Shown: positions 41,196 through 50,385, counted from the first letter of the stretch. The stretch: 64,000 nt of DNA from RGIG9608 sp045602425 (GCA_045602425.1 JAZSBO010000009.1:8845-72844), one strand, 5' to 3'. Numbers and translations: made by a program. The notes: generated from the letters alone by a model not told the origin.

Positions 41196-41379
41196 CCTCG
41201 TATGATGAGCGTGTGCGACATATTATTCTTGAAGGAAACCCGCTGCGAGCGTAGCGAGCTTTCCACACACACACACACACACAAGAAATAGGGCGTTTTG
41301 GGCGTTTTTGCCTATGCATAAGTTATACATAAGTCGGTCGATTTCGAGGAAAATCGGGCGACTTTTTTCGTTTCAAAAA
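41188..41379 (+). repeat. Leader repeat, copy A (upstream of the FISUMP lipoprotein)
   Basis: About 190 bp found again at 63776-63970. From the -7 element it contains an almost unchanged block of about 75 bases (GTATGATGAGCGTGTGCGAC, then a segment with a CGCTGCG/CGTAGCG hairpin), a CA tract of 10 units (41264-41283), a G-rich segment with ATAGG/CCTAT pairing, and a terminator stem. It ends about 37 bases before the lipoprotein start at 41416. It explains the gene-free 41089-41415 interval. It may be a 5' leader or a small RNA; no protein is credible in it. Confidence 0.8.
41331..41368 (+). terminator. Terminator-like hairpin of leader copy A
   Basis: Stem AAGTCG-TCGATTT / AAATCGG-CGACTT (41331-41364, one mismatch), then a T6 tract. 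It lies 48 bases upstream of the lipoprotein ATG, so read-through is needed for expression from the upstream promoter. Confidence 0.7.
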
Positions 41380-41415
41380 TTAAATTTATTGTCTAACTAA
41401 AAAACAGAAAAAATT

Positions 41416-42186
41416 ATGGTGAAGAACAGATTTTTATTCGTGGCAATGCTTTTTGCAGCATTGAGTTTTGGATTTGTGTCGTGCGACGACAAAAAAGGTA
41501 ACGAACCTGACGACCCTCAAGGCGGTGGAGAAGAAACACCTGCTCCTAACCCTTACAACGGACATGCGTATGTAGATCTTGGCTTACCAAGCGGATTGAA
41601 ATGGGCAACTTGCAATGTGGGTGCAGATAGTATTCATCATTGTGGCGATTATTTTGCTTGGGGTGAAGTAGAACCTAAAGAAACTTACACTTCGGAAAAT
41701 TATAAATTTGCAGATCCTGAAGATGAATATGTGCTTACAAAATACACTGTGGAAGATGGTGCTACTGATTTCTCTTGGTACGATAGCGAGGGTAATTTTA
41801 TAGGCGATAATAAAACCGTGCTTGATGCAGAAGACGATGCTGCTGCTGTGAATATGGGAGGCAATTGGCGTATGCCAACTCATTATGAATATATGGAATT
41901 GATAGAAGGATGTGTTTGGAGTGAGACAACCATTAACGGAATGCCTGGCTATGAGGGTAAGAGCAAATCCAATGGTAATACCATATTCTTCCCATTAGCA
42001 GATTATGGTGGTTCAGGAGGAATATATACTGATAGAGAAGATGCTTATTATTGGGCAAAAACGCTTGGTAGTTATTCTTGGGGTGCTTATAATTTTAATC
42101 CATACGAAGAAATTGATATTGAAAATGATATTTATGCTGAAGACCGTTATTATGGTCAATCGGTGCGTGGGGTAATAAATAATTAA
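41416..42186 (+). CDS. FISUMP-type lipoprotein
   Basis: A 256-aa predicted lipoprotein: signal peptide with lipobox GFVSC (Cys23), a linker DDKKGNEPDDPQGGGEE, then a FISUMP-like domain (Fibrobacter succinogenes major paralogous domain) recognisable by HAYVDLGLPSGLKWATCNVGA, YFAWGEVEP and NWRMPTHYEYMEL. Such domains are common and of unknown function. The signal peptide and linker closely match the lipoprotein at 8904 in protein and DNA, while the bodies are unrelated. It sits immediately downstream of the leader repeat. Confidence 0.82.
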   Translation: MVKNRFLFVAMLFAALSFGFVSCDDKKGNEPDDPQGGGEETPAPNPYNGHAYVDLGLPSGLKWATCNVGADSIHHCGDYFAWGEVEPKETYTSENYKFADPEDEYVLTKYTVEDGATDFSWYDSEGNFIGDNKTVLDAEDDAAAVNMGGNWRMPTHYEYMELIEGCVWSETTINGMPGYEGKSKSNGNTIFFPLADYGGSGGIYTDREDAYYWAKTLGSYSWGAYNFNPYEEIDIENDIYAEDRYYGQSVRGVINN

Positions 42187-42212
42187 AATAAAAGTCCGTA
42201 GAGAGAAACGCT

Positions 42213-42247
42213 GTAGAGCCGTGGCTTCCGCTGCGGCTCTACTTTTT
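42213..42247 (+). terminator. Terminator after the FISUMP lipoprotein
   Basis: Stem GTAGAGCCG / CGGCTCTAC (42213-42221, 42234-42242), then TTTTT. Confidence 0.85.
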
Positions 42248-42250
42248 ATA

Positions 42251-42280
42251 TGTAAAGACGCATTTGGATGCGTCCTTACA
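42251..42280. repeat. Small palindromic intergenic repeat
   Basis: TGTAAAGACGCAT ... ATGCGTCCTTACA, a 30-base near-perfect palindrome. It resembles the dispersed REP-like GTAGAGACGCA...TGCGTCTCTAC elements seen in many bacterial genomes. Only one copy is visible here. Confidence 0.5.
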
Positions 42281-42324
42281 TAGGACGTCTTTTTCTGTTA
42301 TTAGATTTTTTCAAAGATATGTTG

Positions 42325-42332
42325 TATTTTTG
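42325..42332 (+). promoter_or_regulatory. -7 element (TATTTTTG) of the glutamine synthetase gene
   Basis: Exact match, 18 bases upstream of the ATG at 42351. Confidence 0.5.
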
Positions 42333-42350
42333 TTGTTCATTATTAGTAAT

Positions 42351-44546
42351 ATGTCAACATTAAGATTTAAAGCCGTAGAGGAGGCTTTTTCGCATAAAGC
42401 CGTCCGAGTAGATGCTCCAGAGCAGATGACGTCGGAGTATTATGGTAAATATGTGTTTAATCGTAAACAGATGGCGAAGTATTTGTCAAAAGAAACGCTG
42501 AATACTCTTTACGATGCTATTGATAAGGGAGTTCTTATTGATAGAAAGGTCGCTAATCGCGTTGCGACAGGTATGAAAATGTGGGCTGTGGAGTTAGGAG
42601 CTACGCACTATACGCATTGGTTTCAGCCTTTGACAGATGGAACTGCCGAAAAACACGATTCGTTTATAGAATATAAATCGGCCCCTGGTGGCGATGTTAT
42701 CGAAGAATTTTCAGGGAAAATATTAGTACAACAAGAACCCGATGCATCAAGTTTCCCAAACGGTGGCATAAGAAATACTTTTGAAGCAAGAGGTTATACG
42801 GCGTGGGATCCTTCGTCGCCAGCTTTTGTGATAGACGATGTGCTTTGTATCCCAACTGTATTTATTTCATATACGGGGGAGGCTTTGGATTATAAGACTC
42901 CGTTGTTGAAATCGTTGTCGGCAATAGACAAAGCCGCTACGGATGTTTGTCATTATTTTGATACGAAAGTCAATAAAGTTTTTTCATATTTGGGTTGGGA
43001 GCAAGAGTATTTTCTCGTAGATGAATGTTTGTATTCTGCTCGTCCCGATTTAGCATTGACCGAACGCACGCTGATGGGGCACGAAAGTGCAAAAAACCAA
43101 CAGCTCGAAGATCATTATTTTGGAGCTATACCTTTGCGAGTGCAGGCTTTTATGAAAGAACTTGAATTTGAAGCGTATAAATATGGCATTCCAGCAAAAA
43201 CACGTCACAACGAGGTGGCTCCAAATCAGTTTGAGTTAGCTCCGATTTTTGGAGAAACAAATCTTTCTGTAGATCAAAACTTGTTGATAATGACATTGAT
43301 GCGTCGTGTAGCCCGCCGACATAATTTTCGGGTTTTATTGCACGAAAAGCCTTTCTCGGGTATTAATGGCAGTGGAAAGCATTGTAACTTTTCGCTTGGA
43401 ACAGATACGGGCGTTGGGTTGTTTACGCCGGGTAAAAATCCAGAAGAGAATCTTCGTTTTGTAACTTTTTTGGTAAATACTTTGATGGCTGTTTACAAGA
43501 ATAATGCGTTACTTAAAGCGTCGATAATGTCGGCAAACAATGCTCATCGTTTGGGAGCAAACGAAGCTCCTCCCGCAATAATATCGGTTTTTCTTGGGAG
43601 TCAGATATCTTCGATATTAGATACGTTGGAGGTAAGTGATAGCAAAGAAGCTATTATCGTCGATGCTAAAAAGCGAATGAGATTAGGAGTTGCTCATATC
43701 CCTGAAGTTTTGATAGATAATACAGATAGAAATCGTACATCTCCGTTTGCTTTTACGGGTAATCGTTTTGAGTTTCGTGCTGTTGGTTCGTCGGCCAATT
43801 GTTCGTCGGCCATGATTGCTTTGAATGCTGTTGTAGCCGCTCAACTGAAGGAATTTAAAATCTCGGTAGATGAAAAAATTGCTGCTGGTGAAACAAAAGA
43901 AAAAGCTATTTTCGATGTTTTAAAACAATACATAAAAGAGAGCAAACTCATACGTTTTGATGGAAATGGTTATAGCGAAGAGTGGAAAAAAGAGGCTGAA
44001 AAACGTGGCTTGGATTGCGAAACAAGCGTGCCTTTAATCTTCGACGCTTATACTAAAAAAGAAACGATCCGTTTGTTTGCCGATACAAATGTTTTCTCGG
44101 AAAAAGAGCTTTTTGCTCGTAACGAAGTGAAATGGGAGATTTACACGAAAAAAGTTCAAATCGAAGCTCGTGTTTTGGGCGATTTGGCAATGAATCATAT
44201 CATACCAGTAGCAACACGCTATCAATCTGTTTTGCTTGATAATGTCTATAAAATAAAGGCTTTGTACGATTCGGAAAAAGTAAAAGAGTTGTCGGCTATG
44301 GATTTGGCGTTAATAGAGGAAATTGCAGCACATATAGCAGGCATTAAAACGAATGTTGATGCGATGGTTGAAGCTCGTAAGCGTGCAAATAAGATAGAAT
44401 CTGAACGCGAGAAAGCTATTGCCTATCACGACACTATTGTGCCATTTTTTGACGTCATACGTACGCATATCGATAAATTAGAATTGGTAGTGGACAATGA
44501 GGTTTGGCCTTTGCCAAAATATAGAGAGTTGCTGTTTATCAATTAA
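42351..44546 (+). CDS. glnN: Glutamine synthetase type III
   Basis: Makes glutamine from glutamate and ammonia using ATP. The 731-aa protein is the long GSIII form typical of Bacteroides. Catalytic motifs include the metal-site block WEQEYFLVDE, GIPAKTRHNEVAPNQFELAPIF, HEKPFSGINGSGKHCNFSLGT (ATP and ammonium site) and NRTSPFAFTGNRFEFRAVGSS. A C-terminal helical region (about 600-731) is specific to the class. The start MSTLRFKAVEEAF at 42351 is 18 bases after a -7 element; an upstream in-frame ATG would begin inside the palindromic repeat. A bidirectional terminator follows. Confidence 0.96.
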   Translation: MSTLRFKAVEEAFSHKAVRVDAPEQMTSEYYGKYVFNRKQMAKYLSKETLNTLYDAIDKGVLIDRKVANRVATGMKMWAVELGATHYTHWFQPLTDGTAEKHDSFIEYKSAPGGDVIEEFSGKILVQQEPDASSFPNGGIRNTFEARGYTAWDPSSPAFVIDDVLCIPTVFISYTGEALDYKTPLLKSLSAIDKAATDVCHYFDTKVNKVFSYLGWEQEYFLVDECLYSARPDLALTERTLMGHESAKNQQLEDHYFGAIPLRVQAFMKELEFEAYKYGIPAKTRHNEVAPNQFELAPIFGETNLSVDQNLLIMTLMRRVARRHNFRVLLHEKPFSGINGSGKHCNFSLGTDTGVGLFTPGKNPEENLRFVTFLVNTLMAVYKNNALLKASIMSANNAHRLGANEAPPAIISVFLGSQISSILDTLEVSDSKEAIIVDAKKRMRLGVAHIPEVLIDNTDRNRTSPFAFTGNRFEFRAVGSSANCSSAMIALNAVVAAQLKEFKISVDEKIAAGETKEKAIFDVLKQYIKESKLIRFDGNGYSEEWKKEAEKRGLDCETSVPLIFDAYTKKETIRLFADTNVFSEKELFARNEVKWEIYTKKVQIEARVLGDLAMNHIIPVATRYQSVLLDNVYKIKALYDSEKVKELSAMDLALIEEIAAHIAGIKTNVDAMVEARKRANKIESEREKAIAYHDTIVPFFDVIRTHIDKLELVVDNEVWPLPKYRELLFIN

Positions 44547-44556
44547 AATTTATTAC

Positions 44557-44590
44557 AAAAAAAGCAACTACTTAAGTAGTTGCTTTTTTT
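44557..44590. terminator. Bidirectional terminator between glnN and tRNA-Arg
   Basis: Perfect 34-base palindrome: seven A, GCAACTACTT, AAGTAGTTGC, seven T. The A-run and T-run provide a U-tract in both directions. Confidence 0.9.
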
Positions 44591-44595
44591 TGTAG

Positions 44596-44669
44596 TGACT
44601 CCGACAGGATTCAAACCTGTAACCTTCTGATCCGTAGTCAGATGCTCTATTCAGTTGAGCCACGGAGCC
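44596..44669 (-). tRNA. tRNA-Arg (ACG)
   Basis: A 74-nt cloverleaf on the minus strand: acceptor GGCTCCG/CGGAGTC (one G-T pair) with discriminator A, D-arm GGCTCAACTGAATAGAGC, anticodon stem TCTGA/TCAGA around CTACGGA (anticodon ACG, normally edited to ICG), and T-arm ACAGG-TTTGAAT-CCTGT. CCA is not encoded. Confidence 0.96.
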
Positions 44670-44693
44670 GACTATTATTTTTCAATAGTGGTG

Positions 44694-44701
44694 CAAAGGT
44701 A
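44694..44701 (-). promoter_or_regulatory. -7 element (TACCTTTG) of tRNA-Arg
   Basis: Exact match on the minus strand, 24 bases upstream of the tRNA 5' end. Confidence 0.5.
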
Positions 44702-44786
44702 ATAGGTTTTTTTGTAAAAAAAATATTTTTTCGCAATTTTCTTCTAAAAAAGAGAACCGCACATCCTCTTAGAGCGTATTTTTCTT

Positions 44787-44794
44787 TATTTTTG
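44787..44794 (+). promoter_or_regulatory. -7 element (TATTTTTG) of typA
   Basis: Exact match, 15 bases before the typA ATG. Confidence 0.5.
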
Positions 44795-44809
44795 CGAAAA
44801 TAAAAGATT

Positions 44810-46615
44810 ATGCAGAAAATAAAAAATATTGCCATAATAGCACATGTTGACCATGGAAAAACGACATTGGTGGACAAAATGTTATTAGCAGGAAAACTTT
44901 TTCGTGAGAATGAAAATGTGGGTGAACTCATAATGGACAACAATGACCTTGAGCGTGAACGAGGCATTACGATTCTTTCTAAAAACGTTTCAATAAATTA
45001 TGGAGATTATAAAATAAACATTATTGATACACCCGGGCATGCCGATTTTGGTGGCGAGGTAGAACGCGTATTGAATATGTGCGATGGCGTTTTGCTTTTA
45101 GTTGATGCTTTTGAAGGTCCAATGCCACAAACCCGTTTTGTACTTGAAAAAGCATTGCAAATAGGTCTGAAACCTATTGTTGTTATTAACAAAGTGGACA
45201 AGCCAAATTGTCGTCCTGACGAAGTACAAGAGGAAGTTTTTGATTTAATGTTCAGTCTTGATGCAACCGAAGAACAACTTGATTTTCCTACGGTTTATGG
45301 TTCGGCGAAACAAAATTGGATGTCAGACGATTGGCGTCAACCTACAAATAATATAAATGCACTGCTTGATGCAATTATAAAATATATTCCTGACCCTAAA
45401 ACTATACTTGGTCCAGCACAGATGTTGATAACATCGCTTGATTATTCTCCTTATTTAGGACGAATTGCTGTTGGTCGTGTGCATCGAGGTGTTTTCCAAA
45501 ACAATATGGATATAGCATTGCTGAAACAAGATGGTACGATTTTAAAATCAAAAATTAAGGCATTAAATACTTTTACAGGATTGGGTCGTACGCCTGTTGA
45601 GTCTGTTTCGTCAGGGGATATTTGTGCTATTGTTGGAGTTGAAAAATTTGAAATAGGTGATACAATTACAGATGTAAATGTACAAGAGGCTTTAAAACCC
45701 ATTGCTATAGATGAACCAACAATGAGTATGACATTTACGAATAACGATTCGCCGTTTTTTGGTAAAGAGGGAAAGTTTGTTACATCGAGGCATATACATG
45801 AGCGTTTGTTACGTGAATTAGATAAAAACTTAGCTTTACGAGTAGAAAAGTCGGAAACAGAGGATACTTGGCGTGTTTCAGGGCGAGGAGTATTGCACTT
45901 GTCGGTACTTATTGAAACAATGCGTCGCGAAGGCTATGAATTGCAAGTTGGGCAACCTCAAGTAATTTTTAAAGAAATAAATGGTGTTAGATGTGAGCCT
46001 GTGGAGCAATTGACTATAAATCTTCCTGACGAAGTGTCTGGTAGAGTAATCGAAATAGTAGCTATTCGCAAAGGTGATTTAATTAATATGGAACGTAAAG
46101 GTGATCGGGTTACGTTGGAGTTTACAATTCCTTCGCGAGGCATTATCGGATTACGCAACAACGTATTAACAGCAACAGCAGGAGAGGCTGTTATGGCCCA
46201 TCGATTTTTAGAATATCAACCATACAAAGGCGATTTGGAACGACGAACCAATGGCTCTATTATTGCAATGGAAACAGGAACAGCTTTTGCTTATGCTCTT
46301 GATAAGTTGCAAGATAGAGGTCGGTTTTTTATTTATCCTCAAGATGAGGTTTATGCAGGACAAGTAGTAGGAGAGCATTGTAAAGATGGCGATTTGGTTG
46401 TAAATGTTACAAAGTCGAAAAAACTTACTAATATGCGTGCTTCGGGATCAGACGATAAGGCTCGTATTATTCCTCCAGTTATTTTTAGTTTGGAAGAGGC
46501 TCTTGAGTATATTAAAGAAGATGAGTATGTAGAGGTAACACCACAATCTATTCGACTACGAAAAATTGTATTAGATGAAAACGAACGCAAAAGACTTGCG
46601 AAAAAAGAATCATAA
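44810..46615 (+). CDS. typA: Translational GTPase TypA/BipA
   Basis: Ribosome-associated GTPase of the EF-G superfamily involved in ribosome assembly and stress adaptation. The 601-aa protein has canonical G motifs: AHVDHGKT (11-18), switch I RERGITILSKNVS, DTPGHADFGGEVERV with the catalytic His kept (unlike the EF-G2 gene at 19282), and NKVDKPNCRPDEV. The C-terminal TypA-specific domain follows (RGIIGLRNNVLTATAGEAVM and KKLTNMRASGSD). Full length. Its last 41 bases overlap the start of the next gene. Confidence 0.96.
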   Translation: MQKIKNIAIIAHVDHGKTTLVDKMLLAGKLFRENENVGELIMDNNDLERERGITILSKNVSINYGDYKINIIDTPGHADFGGEVERVLNMCDGVLLLVDAFEGPMPQTRFVLEKALQIGLKPIVVINKVDKPNCRPDEVQEEVFDLMFSLDATEEQLDFPTVYGSAKQNWMSDDWRQPTNNINALLDAIIKYIPDPKTILGPAQMLITSLDYSPYLGRIAVGRVHRGVFQNNMDIALLKQDGTILKSKIKALNTFTGLGRTPVESVSSGDICAIVGVEKFEIGDTITDVNVQEALKPIAIDEPTMSMTFTNNDSPFFGKEGKFVTSRHIHERLLRELDKNLALRVEKSETEDTWRVSGRGVLHLSVLIETMRREGYELQVGQPQVIFKEINGVRCEPVEQLTINLPDEVSGRVIEIVAIRKGDLINMERKGDRVTLEFTIPSRGIIGLRNNVLTATAGEAVMAHRFLEYQPYKGDLERRTNGSIIAMETGTAFAYALDKLQDRGRFFIYPQDEVYAGQVVGEHCKDGDLVVNVTKSKKLTNMRASGSDDKARIIPPVIFSLEEALEYIKEDEYVEVTPQSIRLRKIVLDENERKRLAKKES

Positions 46616-47186
46616 TCCATTTTCTTTTGATGACTTACATCAGTGTGTGGAGACGCTTCGAAATGGAGGTGTTATTCTTTATCCAACAGATACCGTTTGG
46701 GGAATAGGTTGTGATGCTACAAATGAAAATGCTGTAAAACGCATTTTTGAAATTAAACAACGTGCTGATAGTAAAGCAATGTTGGTTTTGGTGGATTGTA
46801 TGGCACGCATCGCAAGTTATGTAGATGAAATACCTGACATTGCATGGGATTTGGTAGAGGTAAGTGAAAAACCTTTAACAATTATTTATCCGAATGCGAA
46901 AAACTTGGCAGTGAACTTGTTAGCAGAAGATAAAAGCATAGGCATACGAGTTACGTCTGAATGTTTTTCGAAAAAACTTTGTGAAGCATTACGGCGACCC
47001 ATTGTTTCAACTTCGGCAAATATCAATGGGCAAACTACTCCAAAATATTTTTATGATGTACATCCTAAAATTAAAGAGAGTGTGGATTATGTTGTAAAAT
47101 ATCGTCAAAATGATGAAACAGAAAGTTGCCCTTCGAGTATTATAAAAGTAAATGTGAATAGCGAAATAAAAATTATACGAGAATAG
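46575..47186 (+). CDS. Sua5/YciO/YrdC-family protein (probable threonylcarbamoyl-AMP synthase)
   Basis: Probably makes threonylcarbamoyl-adenylate for the t6A37 modification of ANN-decoding tRNAs. The 203-aa protein has the YrdC-fold motifs GGVILYPTDTVWGIGCDA, RIFEIKQRADSKAMLVLV, IGIRVTSECFSKKLC and PIVSTSANINGQ. It lacks the extra Sua5 C-terminal domain, so it is a TsaC/YciO-size protein; YciO-type paralogues may act differently. The ATG at 46575 lies 41 bp inside typA; no later in-frame ATG precedes the conserved domain. Confidence 0.88.
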   Translation: MKTNAKDLRKKNHNPFSFDDLHQCVETLRNGGVILYPTDTVWGIGCDATNENAVKRIFEIKQRADSKAMLVLVDCMARIASYVDEIPDIAWDLVEVSEKPLTIIYPNAKNLAVNLLAEDKSIGIRVTSECFSKKLCEALRRPIVSTSANINGQTTPKYFYDVHPKIKESVDYVVKYRQNDETESCPSSIIKVNVNSEIKIIRE

Positions 47187-48599
47187 ATGGAAATAATAAA
47201 ACTCATAAGGAAATATCTCATTGCCGATGTTCTAGTTTCCATTGTTACATGGTTACTGTTTTGTTGTTTTCGTTGGGTGGCAAATGATATCTTAGTTTTT
47301 AACGATATTCCAATACTTACGCCTAATTATAACTTCTTTTTAGCAATCTCTTTTTACCCGATTTGTTGTGTTTTTGTATCGTATCTCACAGGTTTTTATG
47401 ATCGATTAGCTACGCGTTCGCGTATTATAGAATTGTTTTCTACACTTATTGCAGCATTCATATCAAGTCTGATAACTTTTTTTGTAATATTGATTGACGA
47501 TGTGGTCGTTTCGTATCATTTTTATTATCAATCGTTCTTTGTCCTTTGGGGAATACAATTTGTTTTGATGTATTTTGTTCGTTTTTGTATCACACAAAAT
47601 TATTTTTTAAAAATCAAAAAAGGAAAGATTCGTTTCAATCTTTTGATAATAGGAACAGGACAAACTGCAGAAAAAACAGCACAAAGTATAAACAATAAGT
47701 TGCGTTTTTATGGATCAAACCTTATAGGTTTTGTTCGTACAAATAGAAAACCAAAAAGGGTTTCGGGAAGAGTGGTAGGCAATCTTTCGCAAATAGATAT
47801 AATTATTAAAAAATATGATATTCAGAATGTTATTATAGCCCTCGAAAATGAAGAGGATAATTTTGTTTTTGATATTATCAACAACTTGATAAAATATCAG
47901 AATGTTGAGGTGAGTATTCTTCCTCGTCAGTTAGAAATTATTACAGGGCGTGTTCTTTTAAATGATATAGATTCGGTTCCATTAATCAGTCTATCAACTT
48001 TATCAATGCCTGCATGGCAACGTTCAGTGAAACGATTTTTTGATGTCGTTATAAGTGTTTTTGCTTTAATTATACTTTCGCCGTATTTTATTTATGTTGC
48101 TATTCGGATAAAATTAGATTCGAAAGGACCAATTCTCTATCAGCAAAAACGTATAGGAAAAGGAGGCAAGCCTTTTGTTATTTATAAATTCCGTTCGATG
48201 TATGATAATGCCGAAAAAGGGCTTCCGCCTCAATTAACCCAAGAAGATGATCCAAGAATAACGTCTTATGGTCGATTTATGAGAAAATATAGAGTTGATG
48301 AGCTACCTCAACTATTCAACGTTTTGAAAGGCGATATGTCTATTGTAGGCCCTCGTCCCGAACGAGCATATTTTATTCAGCAAATAATAGAAGAAGCCCC
48401 ATATTATTGCCTTTTGTACAAAATAAAACCGGGATTATTATCGTGGGGACCTATCAAAGTAGGTTATACGCATTCTATCGCAGAAATGAAAGAACGCCTT
48501 AATTACGATATTATTTACATGGACAACATGTCAATTTTTAACGACATTAAAATTATTGCTTATAGTATTGAAATAATTTTTAAAGGAAAAGGTATTTAA
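47187..48599 (+). CDS. Polyprenyl-phosphate sugar phosphotransferase
   Basis: Initiates polysaccharide synthesis by moving a sugar-1-phosphate onto undecaprenyl phosphate at the inner membrane. The 470-aa protein has four N-terminal membrane helices (within about 10-135), a Rossmann-like middle (NLLIIGTGQTAEKTAQSI), a fifth helix near 285-305, and the catalytic bacterial sugar-transferase domain with KFRSMYDNAEKG, DELPQLFNVLKGDMSIVGPRPE and the C-terminal KPGLLSWGPIKVGY. The substrate sugar (glucose or galactose type) cannot be read. It directly follows the Sua5-like gene. No glycosyltransferase cluster is adjacent. Confidence 0.92.
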   Translation: MEIIKLIRKYLIADVLVSIVTWLLFCCFRWVANDILVFNDIPILTPNYNFFLAISFYPICCVFVSYLTGFYDRLATRSRIIELFSTLIAAFISSLITFFVILIDDVVVSYHFYYQSFFVLWGIQFVLMYFVRFCITQNYFLKIKKGKIRFNLLIIGTGQTAEKTAQSINNKLRFYGSNLIGFVRTNRKPKRVSGRVVGNLSQIDIIIKKYDIQNVIIALENEEDNFVFDIINNLIKYQNVEVSILPRQLEIITGRVLLNDIDSVPLISLSTLSMPAWQRSVKRFFDVVISVFALIILSPYFIYVAIRIKLDSKGPILYQQKRIGKGGKPFVIYKFRSMYDNAEKGLPPQLTQEDDPRITSYGRFMRKYRVDELPQLFNVLKGDMSIVGPRPERAYFIQQIIEEAPYYCLLYKIKPGLLSWGPIKVGYTHSIAEMKERLNYDIIYMDNMSIFNDIKIIAYSIEIIFKGKGI

Positions 48600-48604
48600 T
48601 TATT

Positions 48605-50377
48605 ATGAGACGAGGTTGGTATATGAATATGATTTCTTGGCGTGAACAACACATCAAGCAGAAAAATTTCATTTTACTATTAAGTTTCTTTGTGGGCATT
48701 GGAGCAGCGTTGGCTGCGGTAGTGCTCAAAGAGACCATTCATCTTATACAAAACATGCTGACCTCGTTTTTCAAAGAGGGCGAAGCCAACTATTGGTATT
48801 TGGCCTATCCGCTTATAGGTATCACGCTAGCAAGTTTGTTTGTTCGTTATGTAGTGAAAGACGACATCAGCCACGGAGTTACAAAAATTCTTTATGCCAT
48901 TTCGCAACATAAGGCCATTATTAAAATTCACAATATGTGGTCGTCTATCGTGGCGAGCTCCATTACTATTGGTTTTGGTGGGTCGGTTGGAGCCGAAGCA
49001 CCTATCGTTTTGACGGGTTCAGCCATTGGTTCCAATTTGGGCAAATTCTTCAAAATGGACCAAAAAACTTTGATGCTCCTTGTTGGCTGTGGAGCGGCAG
49101 GTGCCATTGGTGGAATTTTTAAAGCACCGATTGCAGGTGTGATGTTCACCTTCGAGGTGTTGCTCATCGATATGACCATGACTTCGCTTGTGCCTTTACT
49201 CATTTCGTCGGTAACGGCTACGGCAGTTTCTTACTTTCTTACAGGCAACGAAGCAATGTTCCACTTCGAACATTGGGAACCATTTACTTTGAGTCGTATT
49301 CCGTACATCATTATTTTAGGAATTGCCTGTGGGTTTGTCTCTTTGTATTTTACACGAGGAATGAATCGCTTGGAGCAGATTTTTAAGAAACTGAACAAAC
49401 CGTACAAAAAAATATTGTTCGGTGGCGTCATGCTTGGTGTGTTAATCTTTCTTTTCCCTCCGCTCTATGGTGAGGGTTATGACACCATTGGCGAACTTTT
49501 GAACGGCAAGAGCGAATCGCTTTTCGGTGGAAGTTTGTTCTACGAATATAGAAATCAAGTTTGGGCAATTTTGCTTTACCTGAGTCTGATTGTGTTCTTC
49601 AAAATTTTTGCTTCGGCGGCAACAAATGGAGGTGGTGGCACGGGTGGTATTTTTGCTCCAAGTCTTTTTGTAGGTTGCTTGACAGGATTTGTCGTTGCAC
49701 AATGTTTCAATGCTTTTGGGTTGAATGTACCAAAGAGCAATTTTGCTTTTGCAGGAATGGCAGGACTCATGTCGGGCGTAATGCATGCTCCGTTTACCGG
49801 TATATTTTTGATTGCCGAGCTTACTGGTGGATACGACCTTTTTATGACATTGATGATAACATCAACCATATCTTATGTAACAATAAAAGCCTTTGAACCA
49901 CATAGTCTCTACGCCATACGTTTGGCACAGAAAGGCGAGTTGCTTACGCACCACAAAGACAAGGCTGTGCTTACGCTTTTGAAGATGGAAAACGTGATAG
50001 AAACCGACCTTGAGAAAGTATCGCCCGAAATGAATTTAGGTGAATTGGTAAAGGTTATTTCACATTCGCACCGCAATATTTTCCCTGTGGTCGATGCACA
50101 AGGCAAGTTGCTTGGAGCAGTGTTGCTCGACGAGGTACGCAATATTATGTTCCGCCCCGAACTGTATCAGCGTTTTACAGTAAAGCAATTGATGATTTCT
50201 ACACCTGCACGCATTTACTTGAATATGCCTATGGAAAAGGTGATGAACGTGTTTGAGCAAACCAATGCTTGGAACTTACCCGTAGTGGACGAAAACGGCG
50301 TTTACATTGGCTATGTTTCCAAGTCAAAAATTTTCAACTCGTACCGCCACGTGTTGGTACATTTTTCGGAAGAATAG
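48605..50377 (+). CDS. ClC-type chloride channel/transporter with CBS domains
   Basis: A 590-aa ClC family protein with about ten membrane segments (about 20-430) and two C-terminal CBS domains (about 455-580) that usually bind adenine nucleotides. ClC motifs are GSVGAEAPIVLTGSAIGS in the GxEGP position, GCGAAGAIGGIFKAPIAGVMFTFE, and GGGGTGGIFAPSLFVG. Whether it is a channel or an H+/Cl- exchanger is uncertain. Alternative starts at 48623 and 48629 would shorten it by 6-8 residues. It lies 5 bp after the sugar transferase and 8 bp before a restriction-enzyme stub. Confidence 0.92.
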   Translation: MRRGWYMNMISWREQHIKQKNFILLLSFFVGIGAALAAVVLKETIHLIQNMLTSFFKEGEANYWYLAYPLIGITLASLFVRYVVKDDISHGVTKILYAISQHKAIIKIHNMWSSIVASSITIGFGGSVGAEAPIVLTGSAIGSNLGKFFKMDQKTLMLLVGCGAAGAIGGIFKAPIAGVMFTFEVLLIDMTMTSLVPLLISSVTATAVSYFLTGNEAMFHFEHWEPFTLSRIPYIIILGIACGFVSLYFTRGMNRLEQIFKKLNKPYKKILFGGVMLGVLIFLFPPLYGEGYDTIGELLNGKSESLFGGSLFYEYRNQVWAILLYLSLIVFFKIFASAATNGGGGTGGIFAPSLFVGCLTGFVVAQCFNAFGLNVPKSNFAFAGMAGLMSGVMHAPFTGIFLIAELTGGYDLFMTLMITSTISYVTIKAFEPHSLYAIRLAQKGELLTHHKDKAVLTLLKMENVIETDLEKVSPEMNLGELVKVISHSHRNIFPVVDAQGKLLGAVLLDEVRNIMFRPELYQRFTVKQLMISTPARIYLNMPMEKVMNVFEQTNAWNLPVVDENGVYIGYVSKSKIFNSYRHVLVHFSEE

Positions 50378-50385
50378 GTTATTTT

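Noticed and set aside
41264..41283. CA repeats considered as a CRISPR-like or array element
   Set aside because: A simple dinucleotide tract without spacers; no CRISPR array or cas gene is visible in the window.
41098..41319. Minus-strand frame inside leader copy A
   Set aside because: It is created by the CA tract and the repeat, has no start context, and the repeat's features are all on the plus strand.
48605..50377. ClC gene considered horizontally acquired together with the restriction stub
   Set aside because: Slightly higher G+C by eye only; spacing to the upstream sugar transferase is operon-like and no mobile-element ends are visible.
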